From Amblyornis subalaris (taxonomy: Eukaryota > Chordata > Aves > Passeriformes > Ptilonorhynchidae), in the NCBI GenBank assembly GCA_018881555.1, contig JACAXG010000068.1, positions 2,322,198 to 2,386,197 of the forward strand: a stretch of DNA of 64,000 nucleotides, given 5' to 3'. A program made the position numbers and the translations under genes. The first letter of the stretch is position 1, and each line of letters begins with the position of its first letter. The notes below the pieces were generated by a model. That model saw nothing but the letters and a program-made list of their open reading frames with translations, had not been told where the DNA came from and did not search any database. This document shows, one piece after another, positions 19,501-31,311 of this stretch.

Positions 19501-21597
19501 AGGAAAAGTCCAGCTTCCTTGGCTTTTTGGAACCTTTAACAGCATGCTGTTTCTCTGTGAGAGCATTACCATCTTTTTTGTACAGAATTGTTTGGAAACT
19601 TTTTGCTTATTCTAGAATATTACTGATTTTTAACATAATTCCCCACTACTTGTCAATCTTTTTAAAGCCCGTGTTTAACCTGGCAGAGTACCACCAGCTT
19701 TTCCTTGGCACTGAAAGAATCAGGGCTCCAGAGATTGTCTTCCAGCCCTCCCTGATTGGAGAAGACCAGGCTGGCATAGCAGAAACCATGCAGTATGTCC
19801 TTGAGAGGTGAGTTTACAGACCTTACTTCAGATAAGCTACTCTTCTTTTGATACCAGCTTTGGAAATGCTGGATCCTTAGCAATAATTTGAGAAAACATG
19901 TTGGAATAGTTCTTTTTGGTGGGGTCAAGCATTGCAGGCTAGACCTGTCTTCCTGTTCTGAAAGCCACAGGTAACNCTGCTTGTCCTAAGTCAGTGGATC
20001 TACAAAGTTTTTTGATCAATTACCCCATCAGTGAAAAATTTTTGAGCCCACACCTCCAATATATGTGTATTTATAAATTACAGGTACTACTAAACTAATG
20101 TATTATGAACATTTAAAAACATACACAAAACTAGAAATTAAAAAAGGATGAGATAAAGGTGAAATAAACACTATTTAAATTCATTTATCAATGGTACAAA
20201 AAATACCTTCTTCCTGCATCCTTCTGATTGTCTTGCACAGGCCCCACTTTGGAGATCCCTGGTCCAGCTTGTTACAGAGGGAAACAACAAACCCTTGTAA
20301 ATACCCATCTCCTGTAACAGTGAGCTGGCAGTCTCGGGTTTTGGGAGACCAAGATCAGGTGTAATATTTTCAAGTTATGATATAGGCACACTTGCTGGAC
20401 ATTTCCAGACAAATTACCTTTGGCAAAATGTCCCCCCTGAACTGTATGAACACAGGAGATCACATTTTCTGAAGGGCAAGAATTCCAGCCCTAGAAAGAA
20501 GGGAGAAATCCAGTTGTTGATTTATGGGATACTGAAAGCTTTCGGGATTTTCTTCTACCACCCCCTGAATTTCCAGAAAAAAAACAAAAGCTTTTCATGC
20601 TGGGGAAGTGAAGGAAGTTTCTCGAGGTGAACCCTGGGACAAGATATCGGTATTCCCCACAGCTGTTCCAGTTGATAGGAGAGATGTCCTTGGGAAAGGC
20701 TGAAGTTGTTCTTGTTCTTCNTAGGTACTCAAAGGAACAACAAGCTGTTCTTGTCCAGAATGTTTTCCTCACTGGTGGAAATACGATGTACCCTGGACTG
20801 AAAGCCAGAATCCAGAAGGAACTCCTGGAAATGAGGCCATTCCAGTCGTCCTTCCAGGTGTGTGTATTGAGATGTTTGTGTGAACAGCCTGTTCTCCTGT
20901 GTTCAGAGGTTACTGGGGTTGGGTGAGGTGCAGAGCAGGTGTACTGAGGGCATGGGCTTGGACAGTGTTTTATGACAAGACATTACAAACACCTTTTTTG
21001 ACCTGAGAAGGTGCAGGTTAAGCAAAGATACAGTTGCTCTTTCTGAAGACAGCATAGAGAGTAGGGAAGGTGCCTTGGGAAAGGAAAATCTCCTTCTTCT
21101 AGAGGACCATGCACACACAAGCATGTTTNGCTGGAAATTTTCAGATTGATTGCTGAGGAATTGATCCCAAGGTGAAAACACACTTAAACGCATTCCTATC
21201 ATTACTCTTTCTGAAAGACACTGAGTAATCAGCTCAAACTTGTGAAATTCAGTGGTTTGTGTCATATACCAGTGTAATCAGGGTAANAAGGGCTTTTTCC
21301 TCCTCTCCTGAATTGACGTTGTTGTCCTGTTTTCCTTCCANGCAGGTTCACCTTGCTTCCAGTCCCGTCTTGGATGCCTGGTACGGGGCTAGGGACTGGG
21401 CAGTGGAATACATGAACCGTGAGGAAGGCTGGATAACCAGGAAGGACTATGAAGAAAAAGGGGGGGAATACCTCAAGGAACACTGTGCTTCCAACGTCTA
21501 CGTTCCCATTCGCCTTCCCAAGCAGGCCCCACGGACAGCGGAGGCGTCGGCGCCCNGCAGAGCCTCGGGCACAGGGAACCCCTGCGAGCAGGCGTAG
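13133..21597 (+). CDS. ACTR5: Actin-related protein 5 (INO80 complex subunit ARP5)
   Basis: Nine coding exons join without a frame break to 610 residues plus stop, against about 607 in human: 13133-13516, 14253-14482, 15306-15475, 16277-16494, 16836-17018, 19012-19134, 19668-19807, 20725-20857, 21346-21597. All introns are GT-AG. ARP5 is a nuclear actin-fold subunit of the INO80 chromatin remodeller that couples ATPase activity to nucleosome sliding. Visible features are the phosphate-1 loop Asp-Asn-Gly-Ser (38-41), the altered phosphate-2 loop Ser-Ser-Gly-Tyr-Gln-Cys-Thr-His (190-197), the Lys/Glu/Gln/Arg coiled-coil insertion (about 290-332), an acidic linker (396-436) and Leu-Thr-Gly-Gly-Asn-Thr (498-503). 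One N falls in exon 4 (Asp or Glu) and one in exon 9. The gene spans 8.5 kb, much shorter than in mammals. Identity is certain. Confidence 0.98.
13548..13765 (-). mobile_element. CR1 LINE 3' fragment, antisense, ACTR5 intron 1
   Basis: It is the reverse complement of the CR1 3' end (CACAGAATGGTTTGGGTTGG, then CTTCTCTGGGCAGCCTGTG). It is inserted only about 30 bp after the exon-1 donor, in the opposite orientation to the gene. Confidence 0.92.
14253..14482 (+). CDS. ACTR5: ACTR5 exon 2
   Basis: It encodes residues 129-205 (Gly-Cys-Val-Asp-His to Leu-Glu-Gly-Arg), with acceptor TCTGCCAG and donor GGCAG/GTGAGT. It contains the Ser-Ser-Gly-Tyr-Gln-Cys-Thr-His loop. It ends two bases into the Arg codon. 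Confidence 0.95.
15306..15475 (+). CDS. ACTR5: ACTR5 exon 3
   Basis: It encodes residues 206-261 plus one base (Leu-Asp-Ala-Lys-Asn-Cys-Lys-Arg to Asp-Tyr-Ile-Glu), with acceptor TTTTGAG and donor GAAG/GTAAAA. The acceptor lacks C at -3, but the protein match fixes it. Confidence 0.94.
16277..16494 (+). CDS. ACTR5: ACTR5 exon 4 (coiled-coil insertion)
   Basis: It encodes up to residue 334 with the highly charged ARP5-specific insertion rich in Gln, Arg, Glu and Leu ([11 protein letters not shown]). In the family this insertion mediates nucleosome and partner contacts. The donor is GTGCAG/GTAATC. The N at 16461 gives Asp or Glu. Confidence 0.95.
16836..17018 (+). CDS. ACTR5: ACTR5 exon 5
   Basis: It encodes residues 335-395 (Glu-Leu-Leu-Glu-Asp-Gly to Asp-Ser-Lys-Pro-Glu), phase 0 at both ends, with acceptor GTCTGCAG and donor GAG/GTATGA. 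Confidence 0.95.
17640..17806 (+). mobile_element. CR1 LINE 3' fragment, ACTR5 intron 5
   Basis: A short sense-oriented CR1 3' end runs from AGGTTGCCCAGAGAAGCTGT through CTGCCCATGGCAGGAGGTGG to CCATTCCACGATTCTGTGAT. Confidence 0.92.
18682..18712. repeat. 15-bp tandem duplication in ACTR5 intron 5
   Basis: The unit TTTAACCAATATAAN occurs twice head to tail. Confidence 0.8.
19012..19134 (+). CDS. ACTR5: ACTR5 exon 6
   Basis: It encodes residues 396-436, an acidic linker (Thr-Pro-Asp-Leu-Asp-Pro to Ala-Ala-Val-Gln), phase 0. The acceptor tract contains an N (TCTNTTTCCAG). The donor is GTGCAG/GTTTGG. Confidence 0.94.
19668..19807 (+). CDS. ACTR5: ACTR5 exon 7
   Basis: It encodes residues 437-482 plus two bases of an Arg codon (Pro-Val-Phe-Asn-Leu to Val-Leu-Glu-Arg), with acceptor TTTTTAAAG and donor GAGAG/GTGAGT. 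Confidence 0.94.
19992..20261. mobile_element. hAT-like MITE candidate, ACTR5 intron 7
   Basis: The left end CAGTGGATCTACAAAGTT matches the inverted right end, which reads CAGGGATCTCCAAAGTGGGG on the other strand. Both resemble the CAGTGG/CAGGGG termini of hAT DNA transposons. The ~270-bp AT-rich interior has no coding capacity. The 8-bp flanks (GTCCTAAG left, GTCCAGCT right) are only partly alike, as for an old target-site duplication. It resembles a non-autonomous element family with a 'gagcccacacctccaatata' style interior, but I cannot name it. Confidence 0.6.
20725..20857 (+). CDS. ACTR5: ACTR5 exon 8
   Basis: It encodes residues 483-527 and includes the actin-family [10 protein letters not shown] nucleotide-site motif. 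The acceptor is TTCNTAG; the donor is TTCCAG/GTGTGT. Confidence 0.95.
21346..21597 (+). CDS. ACTR5: ACTR5 exon 9 (last coding exon)
   Basis: It encodes residues 528-610 and the TAG stop. The core (Asp-Ala-Trp-Tyr-Gly-Ala-Arg-Asp-Trp to Pro-Ile-Arg-Leu-Pro-Lys-Gln) is nearly identical to my recall of the human protein, while the last ~20 residues are low-complexity and diverged. Confidence 0.95.
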   Translation, partial: VHLASSPVLDAWYGARDWAVEYMNREEGWITRKDYEEKGGEYLKEHCASNVYVPIRLPKQAPRTAEASAPXRASGTGNPCEQA

Positions 21598-22305
21598 CCC
21601 TGTCCTGGGCACCGACAGCTGCAGGGAGGAGTTCCTGGAGTGCAGGAGGGCAGAGCTCGGCCCAGCCCCGCTGGCTGCTCGGGAGCACTGAGATCCCATC
21701 CAGGCTGAGGAGTTCGGGACACACCGGCACGGCCGGAGCGCTCGGTGCAGCTCACACACGGCAGCTCGGGGTGNGGAAACACCCTCTTGGAAACTGTCCC
21801 AGTAAGACTCAGGGGTTTTGGAGAGTATATGTTTTATAGGTTTTTTAAATTGAACGAAATGTCCTGGTTTTATATGGCTTTTATTGCGGCTGGGCTGTAC
21901 CGAGCGAGGCAGCCCAGCAGGTGTCCCCCTTGCTCGTGGCACAATCGTCTGTCGGGACATGTCGGGCAGGGCGTGCTGCAGGACACCACAGGGGCTGAGC
22001 TCGGCCTCGCCTCCCGAGGGCCATTGTTCCATCTCCTTCCTGCTACACCCGTTCTGCGAAACCACCACCAAATAAGCAGTGGGGTTTCAGGTACTTCTTG
22101 TCCTCATTGATGTCAGATATCAATGTCTCGGTTGGAACTGGAGACCTGGTCACACAAAGACACAACCCTCCAAAAGCACAGTCCAGAGGCACTGCCAGGC
22201 CTCGTGCAGCCCTTGAGAGGTTTTGCAGGCTGAGCAGGGCAGCTCTTTCATGGGACTTTTTGATCTAAAGTTGTTTTAGGAATAAAGCAAAGCTTCTTGC
22301 TTTAC
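21598..22305 (+). other. ACTR5: ACTR5 3' UTR
   Basis: It runs from the stop codon to just past the AATAAA at 22281-22286. No further open frame of interest. The end is approximate. Confidence 0.65.
22281..22286 (+). terminator. ACTR5: ACTR5 poly(A) signal AATAAA
   Basis: A canonical hexamer about 685 bases after the stop codon; the first good one on the plus strand in this flank. Confidence 0.65.
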
Positions 22306-25300
22306 CACTAACTTACGTCTTTCAGTTATTTCACCTCTTTAAAGCAATAAGGATGGATTTGAGTGGTTGTGCCTTGCTTAAAAACACAGGTTTGCAGCCA
22401 GGGCCTTGTCCTGCTGTACATTGTGCTCCAGCTTAAATTTGACTGAGGATTCAGCTGCCACACTGAACGACTTGCTGTTCCTTTCCCAAAAGAATAATCC
22501 TTACTGAATGCTGAACCAAAGCCTAAGGAGACTCCATCACTTTGGCNAAAGCTGGAAAAGGAGAGATAATGGNGAAAATACCCAGANCCTAACAGGTATA
22601 AAGAAGGTGTAGAGGTGGTGATTTACTGTCCCCAAGGCCTGCAGGGCATCAAGATAAGTTGTCATCTGGCACATTCAAAGCAAAAGACATGAGGAGCTTG
22701 GTGGTGCTGAAGTTTGTTGCCACAGGATGGGATACACACATTTTTGGATTCAAAAAGAATTGCCTAAATCTACAATTAAAAAAAAAAAGAGAAGTCTGTG
22801 GTCAAATATTGAGGTCTCACCTGTGCACTGAGTGTTCTTCAGAGAGCATGTGGGGGAAGGGTTGTTGCAGACCTGCTGTCCCACAGTTCCTGTTGGGATA
22901 CAGGTCTTGGTGGCCTTTGCCTGCTCCTCACAGGCTGTTGGGCAGGGGAGGAGAAGGGAGCTGGCTGCCTCCAGGTGACCTCAAGTTTGGATTATTGATC
23001 CTATCCCTGGCTGCCTGGAGGCAGTTTTTAGGACAATTGAGGGAATTCTATGGGTGGTAAAGAATGTGGAAAAACGTGCTATGCTGAAACCAGCCAAGTT
23101 ACATCCCAACATGTCTTGTCTGATCTCTGTCAGGGGCCTGGAGTGGAATAAATGATGTCCCATTGCTATTTGACCCCTTTCTGACCCATCTTTAGCTACT
23201 TTAGGCAGAGTNGCTACTCAAGGTATGGAAATTGTTCTGATACTTGGTGTTGGCTGCTAAATACAGAAGTGTGTTGTGCATAAAACTATTCCAGAATGAG
23301 GGCCTGAAAGGGCATCTGTAATGCGTAATTATATGACTTCCAGATCTTTGGCCAAATTGTGCCAGCCACTTCTCTTGCATTAATTCAAAGCAGAGCTGTC
23401 TGATTCTGTGCAGAGGTGCCAGAGCAGCTGCTTAAACAGCTTTAAGGAAGCATAATTTTATAATCTCCTGAATATCAGCTGTTAATTTGTTACTTTATGC
23501 CCACAATAGCTGGAGTAACTGATGAACTTGGACAAGGTGGTCATGTCACAGGCTGTTCTGAGTGTGCTGGTGGCCCTTCAGGTGCTGGGAGCAGCACCAT
23601 GAAAAGCATGAACACTGCAGAATGGGATGAGTTTTACCCATTTCAGTTCAGTTTCCTGGTAATGATTTGCTGTGGTGCTGGCAGGAGAAGAATGNAAGGA
23701 GTGTGTGGTGCTGAGGGCAGGAGGACACAGTAGTGTTGGAGTCCTTGTGGAGCTTCACTGTTGTGACACTTGTGGCAAGGTTTTCTCATCCCCATGTGCA
23801 GAAGAATTTGTTTGTCGTCCATGTTAACTGGAAAGGGGCTTGGACTGTTTCTCCTCTGCGTTGGTTTATGCCCCCTGAGAGGGGAACAGGCCAATAGGCA
23901 CCTCCTGGGCTCCTTTTTAATGGGACTTCTGGTTGTGTGAGGAGCAGTAGGAGGAAAAATAATCCTCCTGTGGGCAGGAAAGTTGAAGTGCTGCTGTGAG
24001 GGCCTTTGCCGAGTGATGGCAGGGCTGCAGTTGAGTGAGCTGCTGTGCCAGCAGCCTCAGAATCATCGCTGTGTTTATCCTGGCAGGTGCCCCACAAGCT
24101 GACCCTCTGCAATTGCCAGTTCTGAGATGGTCGAGTGGTTCCCATTTGGTCCTCAATAAATTAAGTTCAAAGCAACCTGTAACCTTGTTATACAATTCAG
24201 TTATCCCCCGATTCAGGTCAAGGAATACAAAAGTAGGAGTTGCAATTTCACGGGAGTGGTGAGTTTGGTCTATTTAAAAGAGAGCTCAAACTGGGTCCCA
24301 CCTTTCACAGGGTCCCTAAGACCTGCTCTGGGTGGAAACACCACGTCAGCGAGGAGCCCTGGAGACTGAACATCCATCACGTGTCCCATGTCCCAGATTT
24401 CCTTTGGAGCTGCTGACGAGCCTCGCTTTGGGGCTTCGAGGCTTCTTACGCTTCCTNTGCCACAGCGACTTCAAACACCAACCCCTCTCTGCTAAATCTC
24501 TGCTAGGACACCAAGATTAGAACTCTCTGCTCCAGTTATTAATCTCTGGAATACTTAATGTGCTGTGTAAGACAGCATCTCGGAAGAAAGAGAAGATGCC
24601 CATGAACTGTCACTTAAAATTTCGGATTATCCCTCCGGAGATAGCTCGCAATGATCCTCTGGCAGTCAGTCATACACCACAAGTTTTGAAGCTTGTGTGG
24701 GATGAGCAGGGGAGGGGAGAACGCTGTAATGGATTTAACATTATCCCCAAAGTCATNTGGTGGGATTTCCAGGCGGTGGTTGGGAACGCCGGGCGCAGAG
24801 CAGCTGTGCTGATTCCCTTTGCTCACTCCCACTGCTCTGTGCAGGAGTGAGCTGGTCCCTGAGCATCAGCTTCAGCAGAACTCTGTGTTAAACGGCTTAA
24901 ACTCTGGGCATGGTTTGCCAAGAGTTTTTCAGGCTCCTTTCGTTCCCTCTTTTCAGGCACTCAGCTTCCTGTGTCTAGTTGACAAACACCTCTTCCCCCT
25001 CCTTGTTCATCACACAAGCTCAGCCCTCATGTCAGCAAAGTGTCATAGTTTCAAGGGATTTTTTTTGTTGTCTATTTTTAAGTTATATGGCTTTTTTTAC
25101 ATCCTTAGGGGTCTTTTCTTCCTCTTTTTGAGCAGTGGACTTGGTTCCCATTTTGTAATGCAGCAGAGGCCGTGATGAGAGAACCATTGTCATGGGTCCT
25201 GCTCGTGACAATCCATGGCTGTTGCTCTGCCCTCAGTTCTGTGCCCCAGCAAAGCCAACCTGAGAGTGGTGCTGGCTGAGGCTTTCACAGAGTGCACAAC

Positions 25301-27585
25301 TCCTCTGGCGAAGGGGGGAGGTCAAGTAAAACCATGGAGACTTGGTCCATCTGTGCTTAATGCCCAGTGTGCCAAGTGGAAAAATCTTCAAACTACTCAT
25401 TTCCTGAAGCCAGCAGAAGTCTCAGGTGTGGTGAGAATCACTCCAGGCAGGTATGCTTTTATTTTTAAGCAACTACTGTTCCCCACTATNGGAGTATGAA
25501 GCAAGCTGGATTTGTGGTCTGACTGAAAAACTTCTGTGCTCTTAAAATTCTTGGGTTTAGTCAGGACAGTATTTTTTTAGCTTTTAAATTATTTCAGAAC
25601 TGAGNGGAAGTATGAAGCAGCTTCTCTTCTCATCTGACAGGAGGTAAACATGCAGTGCTGATGGGGAAAGCATTTTTATGTTTTCAGTGATGTTCTGTGA
25701 AGGCATCTGAGTTCCTGTTCTTCCAGTAGCCAGGCTCTTACATCAAGAGGAAGCTCATCCCCAGGCAAGCTTGTGGCAGGTCTTCATGGACAAATGAGCT
25801 TCACGACACACAAGGAAAAAGTGTGGCTTTATTCAAACCTGTGTCAAATGAATTCCAGAGGAGAGAGACCTTTGGAAAGCATCTGAGCTCCGCCTGTTTG
25901 AGCTGCTTGGGAATATAGTGGGTGACAGAGTATTGGATAGGAGGGAGACCACAGTGCATTGGGGGCCTTCCTTATTTAGGTGAAGGGCAAGGGTGCATGG
26001 TGGACCTCTGGGTGGGAGAAGTTTTGAGGGGTGGTGGCAGCCTGCTGCCCCCAAAGCCTCAAAGCTGCTGTNGTGGCCCTTTCCCGAGTGCCCTGGTGCT
26101 CAGGAAGGTTGGGAGGCTCTTGGCTGCAGCAGAGGCTGATTTTCCTCTTCTCTAAACTATCACCTTGTTTCTGCACCTCTCCCTGGAGCATACTCCATGC
26201 TCCTAAATGGCTCCATATGCCAGGTGGGAAGAGTGTCCTGCACAAGCTTGGGAGGCTGGGAACTCACTGCCTTGTCTGAGCTTGCTGGGAAGCGAGTTCC
26301 AGTGTGTGCAAACAGTTTTTGGGTAGTCTTATCTTTCCACTAAACATTTTGATGTGGAGATTTTGTTCTTTGGGGTGTTTTCACGCTCTTCAAAGGGGAG
26401 TAGTAATGGGTGAGATTATTCTGCCTCACTGACACTTGTTTCTGCACTTGAACAGCAGCCCAGCTGTGTCCAGATGAGGAACTGTCCTGTTGGTCTGATC
26501 TTCCTGCTCTGCTTTGAGGGCTTCACAGGGCTCCTCCACACAGTTATAAATAACTCAGTCACTGCTAGAACGGTCAGAACTGAGGGGCACCTGTGGCACA
26601 CAGGCCCCTGTTCCTCAGGGTGACCTCCCTGTCACCCCCCTCACCTTGAGCACCAGCTGCCTTTCACTGTTTTGCCTGTTACACTGAGATAAATCCACCT
26701 GATCTAGAAGCCNTTAATTAATAGGCTGTCAGTGCTCCAGAGGAAAAATGCCTTAAGAAAGTCCCNAACTCTTTTGTTAGACACATCCAAAATGACATGT
26801 CACCCTTAAACTTAGTTTTGTGTTCCTTGGGTTGAGCATGTGCATTAGCACAGTGCTCCTTGGCTGGCATTGCTTCTCAGCTCTGGGAAATGCGTTTCAC
26901 ATCCTCATCCTTAGATCAGTTTATTTTTCCCCACTCTACAACTTGGTTAAAATATACCCCACTCCTCCTCTCACCCCAGATTCCTGCCACATACCTGGCA
27001 TTCTTTCATCCTTAATGAGATGANGGAGTGGGGGATTTCACCCTCCTGGAATTTTAGAGGAATACTAAGTGGATTTCTTATGAAAAGCCCCATTTAGGGT
27101 ACGAATCTCCCTGAAAGATAGCCCATGACAGCAAACCTTGCTTTTGCTGGTAATGGTGAACAGAGTTTTTAGTTCCTTATTCAATAACTACTTTCTGCTT
27201 GAGCCTTGTTGTAAGTATTGGCATTGATGGAGACCCTGTTGGAGCAAGCTCCTGAGGGTGTGAAGGAAAAGGAGATTTGCATCCTTGCAAAGGTCGATGG
27301 GGACACCAGTGGAACTCCTGCTGCAATGTGGCCAAACTCTCCATATGGAAAAGACACCATAAAGGTGGTTAAGTCAAAATAGTTTTCATCCAGTCTCAGT
27401 CATTAATTTCCCTTAATAAACATAAAGCTGTGTTGGATAAAAGGTTCCCCCAGCCTAGTCCTGGAAGTGACCTCCGGGGGCTCTTGCGGGAGGAGTACAA
27501 GCATAGGAGCAGTGTGATATGTGCATTAAACACGGAGAGGATGGTAAATCATTCCAGCTGGGTAATGCTGCGTAGCCAGGGAGAC

Positions 27586-27632
27586 CTGGGAATGCAGTGT
27601 TGCTGGGAATGCAGTGTTGCTGGAGATGCAGT
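27586..27632. repeat. 17-bp minisatellite, about 2.7 copies
   Basis: The unit CTGGGAATGCAGTGTTG occurs twice perfectly, followed by a partial third copy with a change. Confidence 0.85.
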
Positions 27633-27679
27633 TTACCTGGGATCCGTCACGGAACTCTGCCCTCTGACACGTGCTGAAA

Positions 27680-28330
27680 GGACAGGTCGAGGTGTCCAAT
27701 GTACAGAGCTCCAACGATGATGATTTTGGAGCAGCAGCACCACGCCGGACTGTGAGCATCGCGCCGGAGNGCCGGGCTGGGGATGCTCCTGAGCCTGCAG
27801 CGAAGCAGCTGAGGCAGCCCCAAGCTGTGCTGCAGCAGGGAAGGGCTGGGACAGGACCCAGCCGGCCCGGCTCTGCCTCCTGCTTTGGGAGAGGGGCTTG
27901 GCCGCGGCTCCGCGGGGCAGATGCGGCAGCAGCAGGAGCGCTGGTCCCCTGGTGCGGGGGCTCCGGGTTTCTTTCATCCAGCTCTGCAGTGGCAGAGGGC
28001 CNCGGGCTGTCCTCGCTGCCGAGGAAACAATGGAGAGGAAGGCTTTGATTCCGGCGGTGATGGACACCCTCCCGCTCCAGGGTGGTGCCGATGGAAGGAA
28101 CCGGGGGCTCGGTTATTCGCTTTTATCCTTTGTTAACCGCCGGTGGCTTCTTGTTGTGGGCCCCGCTGTGACTCCTCCGTAGGTTGTATTTGTGCTCTTT
28201 GCCTGACGTGGTTCGCAGGACGCCTTTGATATTCAGCCCCGGGAGCGTCCCCTGGCCTGGGAACGGGAAGAGCCGAGCCGGGCTGTCCTCAGGCACATCC
28301 AGCCCGGGAAGAGGGGCTGCTGTCCCGCTG
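27680..28330. promoter_or_regulatory. GC/CpG-rich block of unknown role
   Basis: CG dinucleotides are clearly enriched compared with flanks (around 27740-27780, 27895-28030, 28100-28330). It lies midway between ACTR5 and PPP1R16B with no attached exon. It could be an enhancer, a lncRNA promoter or a distal PPP1R16B promoter. Confidence 0.3.
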
Positions 28331-30519
28331 TGGTGGCACCACACATCGCCTGGGGGGGACGAATCNGTCACACAGCATCGTGGGCTGTCCCCAGGCTGAT
28401 GCTTTGTGCCCTCTTCAGCCGCAGCAGTGTCCCTTGTCAGCAGAAACTGTGGCTGATAGCAGTGGGNGGAGAAGATGCAGCCAGACATTTATGGGAATTT
28501 GTGGAGTTTTTCTAGGGAGAGAAGAACCAGGAGGATACAGAGCTTTTGTACTGGGTTCGTGCTGCAGGTTCATGCCTGGGAGAGCTGGGGAGTACCCAAT
28601 GCGTGTGATCCAGGGAGCTTTGCTCAGGCCTCTTGTCCACGAGGGCTGCACTGGATTGGGGCTGGAAGGGATGATTCGCCAGCTCCTGGGGGCTTGCCTT
28701 TCCAACGTGCTGTAAAACTTACACATCCATGCCTTTTGCCATAGTTTNTGCTCACAGGAGGCTGTTTCTGCCCCTTGCTGCTCAGATCCATTTTTCTGGG
28801 TAGTGAGTGAAAACAACTTTATAACGATGCAAAAATGGAAGAAATAACTCATATTTATACTGCCCCTGAGCCCAGTCTTTGGAATGCTTATTAGAAATCT
28901 CAGTGAATGTTGTTTTTCACCACACAACAGATTCCCCAGGCAGCAAAGATGACAATTCCCAGAAGCCATAAACCCCTTGAGCGTGTTTACCCAACTCAAA
29001 GTGCACTTTATAACGTTATATCACCTTCAACCCACTCTGCAGTTTCACATGCTGGGACTTTAAATAGGTACAAGCCCTGGTTGTGCTGTGTGTCTTACAG
29101 GGAGCTTGGAAATGAGCCTTTCATTGTGAATTTAGGAGCTGTGGATGGCAGTTTTACAAGCAGTGTCCCTTCAGTCACGGGAGCCAGCAGCCACCAGCAA
29201 TTGATTTTATCAGGTATCAAAGTGCACCCTTACACTCTGGGAAGCAGGGCTCGGTGAGGGGTTTTATCTCAAGCTCTGGGCTTTGTGGGGAGGGGTTAAG
29301 TAGATGGTCACTGTTTCAAGGAGAACTTTAACTTTCAAGTGCTCTCCAATACCCCTCTGGCAGCAGGGACTGAGCTACAGAGCCACGTGGGAAGTGGAGC
29401 TGGTTCACATGGGAATGTCCCTGTTCCGTAAGNAGTGAATATTAAGAGAACAACAAAAAAATTACCCCTGGAAAGAGCACTCTTGTGATTTTGAACCCAA
29501 AATAGNAGTTTGGTGTTTCTCATTGAAGGAACCCTCCGTGACTGGCTCTGAGCAGCCACACTGACCATTTCCTCTTTTTCTTCCTCCTAGGCGGGTGTCT
29601 GAGCAGCTCCGGCCCCTGAATTGAAGGAAGTGTTTTCCTGAAATGCAGACAGAAATGCTCCTGGGTTTTCTGGCTCAGGAAATCAGCCCTCAAACCTGAG
29701 GCTGACTTTGGAGCCACAGACACCAGCAGTCCCTGCCAGGCTGGTAGGAACCCAGCGAGTCCAGTCCTGCCACAAGTGACAAATCCCATTTCTCCTGTTT
29801 TGCAGACTTCGTGTCCTTGGCATATTTTTCCTTCATGGGCTTTGTCAGAAGATGCCCAACCAGGCTGCCTCTTCCTCTCTAAAGAAGGCACCGTGGCTTA
29901 AATCTAGGCAAAAAAACACCCTGGTATTTTATATTATTATAAATATATATATATTTTTTAGGCATCTTAAGATCTTCCTTGAAATGAAAGCAAAAGTATG
30001 TTTATTTTGGAAGTGTTTTGCTCCTTCAGGTTTCTGCTTGAAAATAAAAAGGTTGTACCTCTCTCANTGTGGCATCAGTTTCTTCTGCAATGTATAATTT
30101 AAACATTTTGAACTTAAGTGCAAGCCTTTAATGCCATAATTTCTTAGCACCACTGCCACGACTGTTTAGACATAAAAGCCATTTGATTACAGCTTTATGT
30201 TAAATGAGGAGCCATAATTAATATGATCATGTTTAATTTCTTCCTCACTGAACATAACGATAGAATTATTTCTCCAGAGAAAAGAGAGTTTCCTCAAATG
30301 AGTAAATGACAAGATTTTTTAAATAATTTAGCTGCTGGAAAGAGAAATTTAAGGCNTTAGATAGGATCAGTGCAGGATATAAAATGCAGGGAGCCCTGCT
30401 TGAGATGTGGAGAGAGAATCCCAGGGAGCTTCATTTCATGCCTGCAGCATCCCCCTTCCCTCGTGTTGCACTTTAATTCCAGCCAACTTCTCAGCCCCGT
30501 GGAGCCACTTGCTCCCTCC

Positions 30520-31022
30520 CNTGTGTGATGGGTGAGAGAAAAGAGAGAAAACTCATAGGTTGAGCTAAAGACAGTTTAATAGAGAAAGCAAAAGCCATGC
30601 ACACGAGAGAAGGAAAACAAGGAATTCATTCCCCACTTCCCATGGGCAGGCAGGTGTTCAGCCATNCCCAGGAGAGNAGAGCCCCATTGTGTGTGGGGGA
30701 AGGCAAACCCCATCACTCCAAACATTCCCCTTTCCCTCTTTTCCTCCCAGCTCTATGTGCTGAGCATGATGCCGCATGGTCTGGGATAGCCCCGGAGTCN
30801 GTTGGGATCAGCTGTCCCANCTGTGTTCCTTCCCCACCTCTGGAGCACCCCCAGCCTCCTCACGGGGGGAATAGGAGTCCTTGACAAAGTGCAAGCCCTG
30901 CTCAGCAGGANCTNAGACATCCCTGTGTNATCCACCCTGTGTTCAGCACAAACCCCAAACAGGCCTGCACCAGCTCCTGTGGAGAAAATCAACTCTATCC
31001 CAGCCCAAACAAGCACACCCAG
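30520..31022 (+). mobile_element. Endogenous retroviral LTR (solo or fragment)
   Basis: The order of phrases (TGATGCCGCATGGTCTGGGA, then GGATCAGCTGTCCCA, then GACATCCCTGTGT, then TTCAGCACAAACCCCAAACA, then AAAATCAACTCTATCCCAGC) matches a common passerine ERV LTR that I recall, probably ERVL-type. There is no adjacent gag, pol or env-like frame, so it is a solo LTR or remnant. Boundaries are approximate. Confidence 0.65.
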
Positions 31023-31311
31023 GTGCAGGTGGAGCAGCGGGATTTTCCCAGGCTGTCCCTTTTCTTCTCAGCACTGCTTCATGGAAAACACAGAATGAAA
31101 AGCCTTTAGCTGTCAAAGCTCTCCACAAGACGTGCTCTGTTTTTAACTACTCTCTCCCATTTTTGCCTAAACTACACTCCCTAGCCATTTTGGGAAGCAG
31201 AATAGGTGTAGAGAACAGCANTGACCCTGCTGTCATGCCCAGCCCCTCAGTGGCTCTTTCAGGAGAGGCTCAGAAAGGCTTGTAAACCTGGGAGCCTGCA
31301 CACACAGAGAC

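Larger units (their letters stand above)
22306..30519. other. Intergenic, no gene supported
   Basis: No exon chain was recognised on either strand. Notable content is a 17-bp minisatellite at 27586-27632 and a CpG-rich block at about 27680-28330. Open frames across the block are short, contain N and match nothing I know. Confidence 0.6.

Noticed and set aside
28907..29257. Open frame preceded by a pyrimidine tract and CAG, considered as an internal exon
   Set aside because: No partner exons and no similarity; the donor side is unconvincing.
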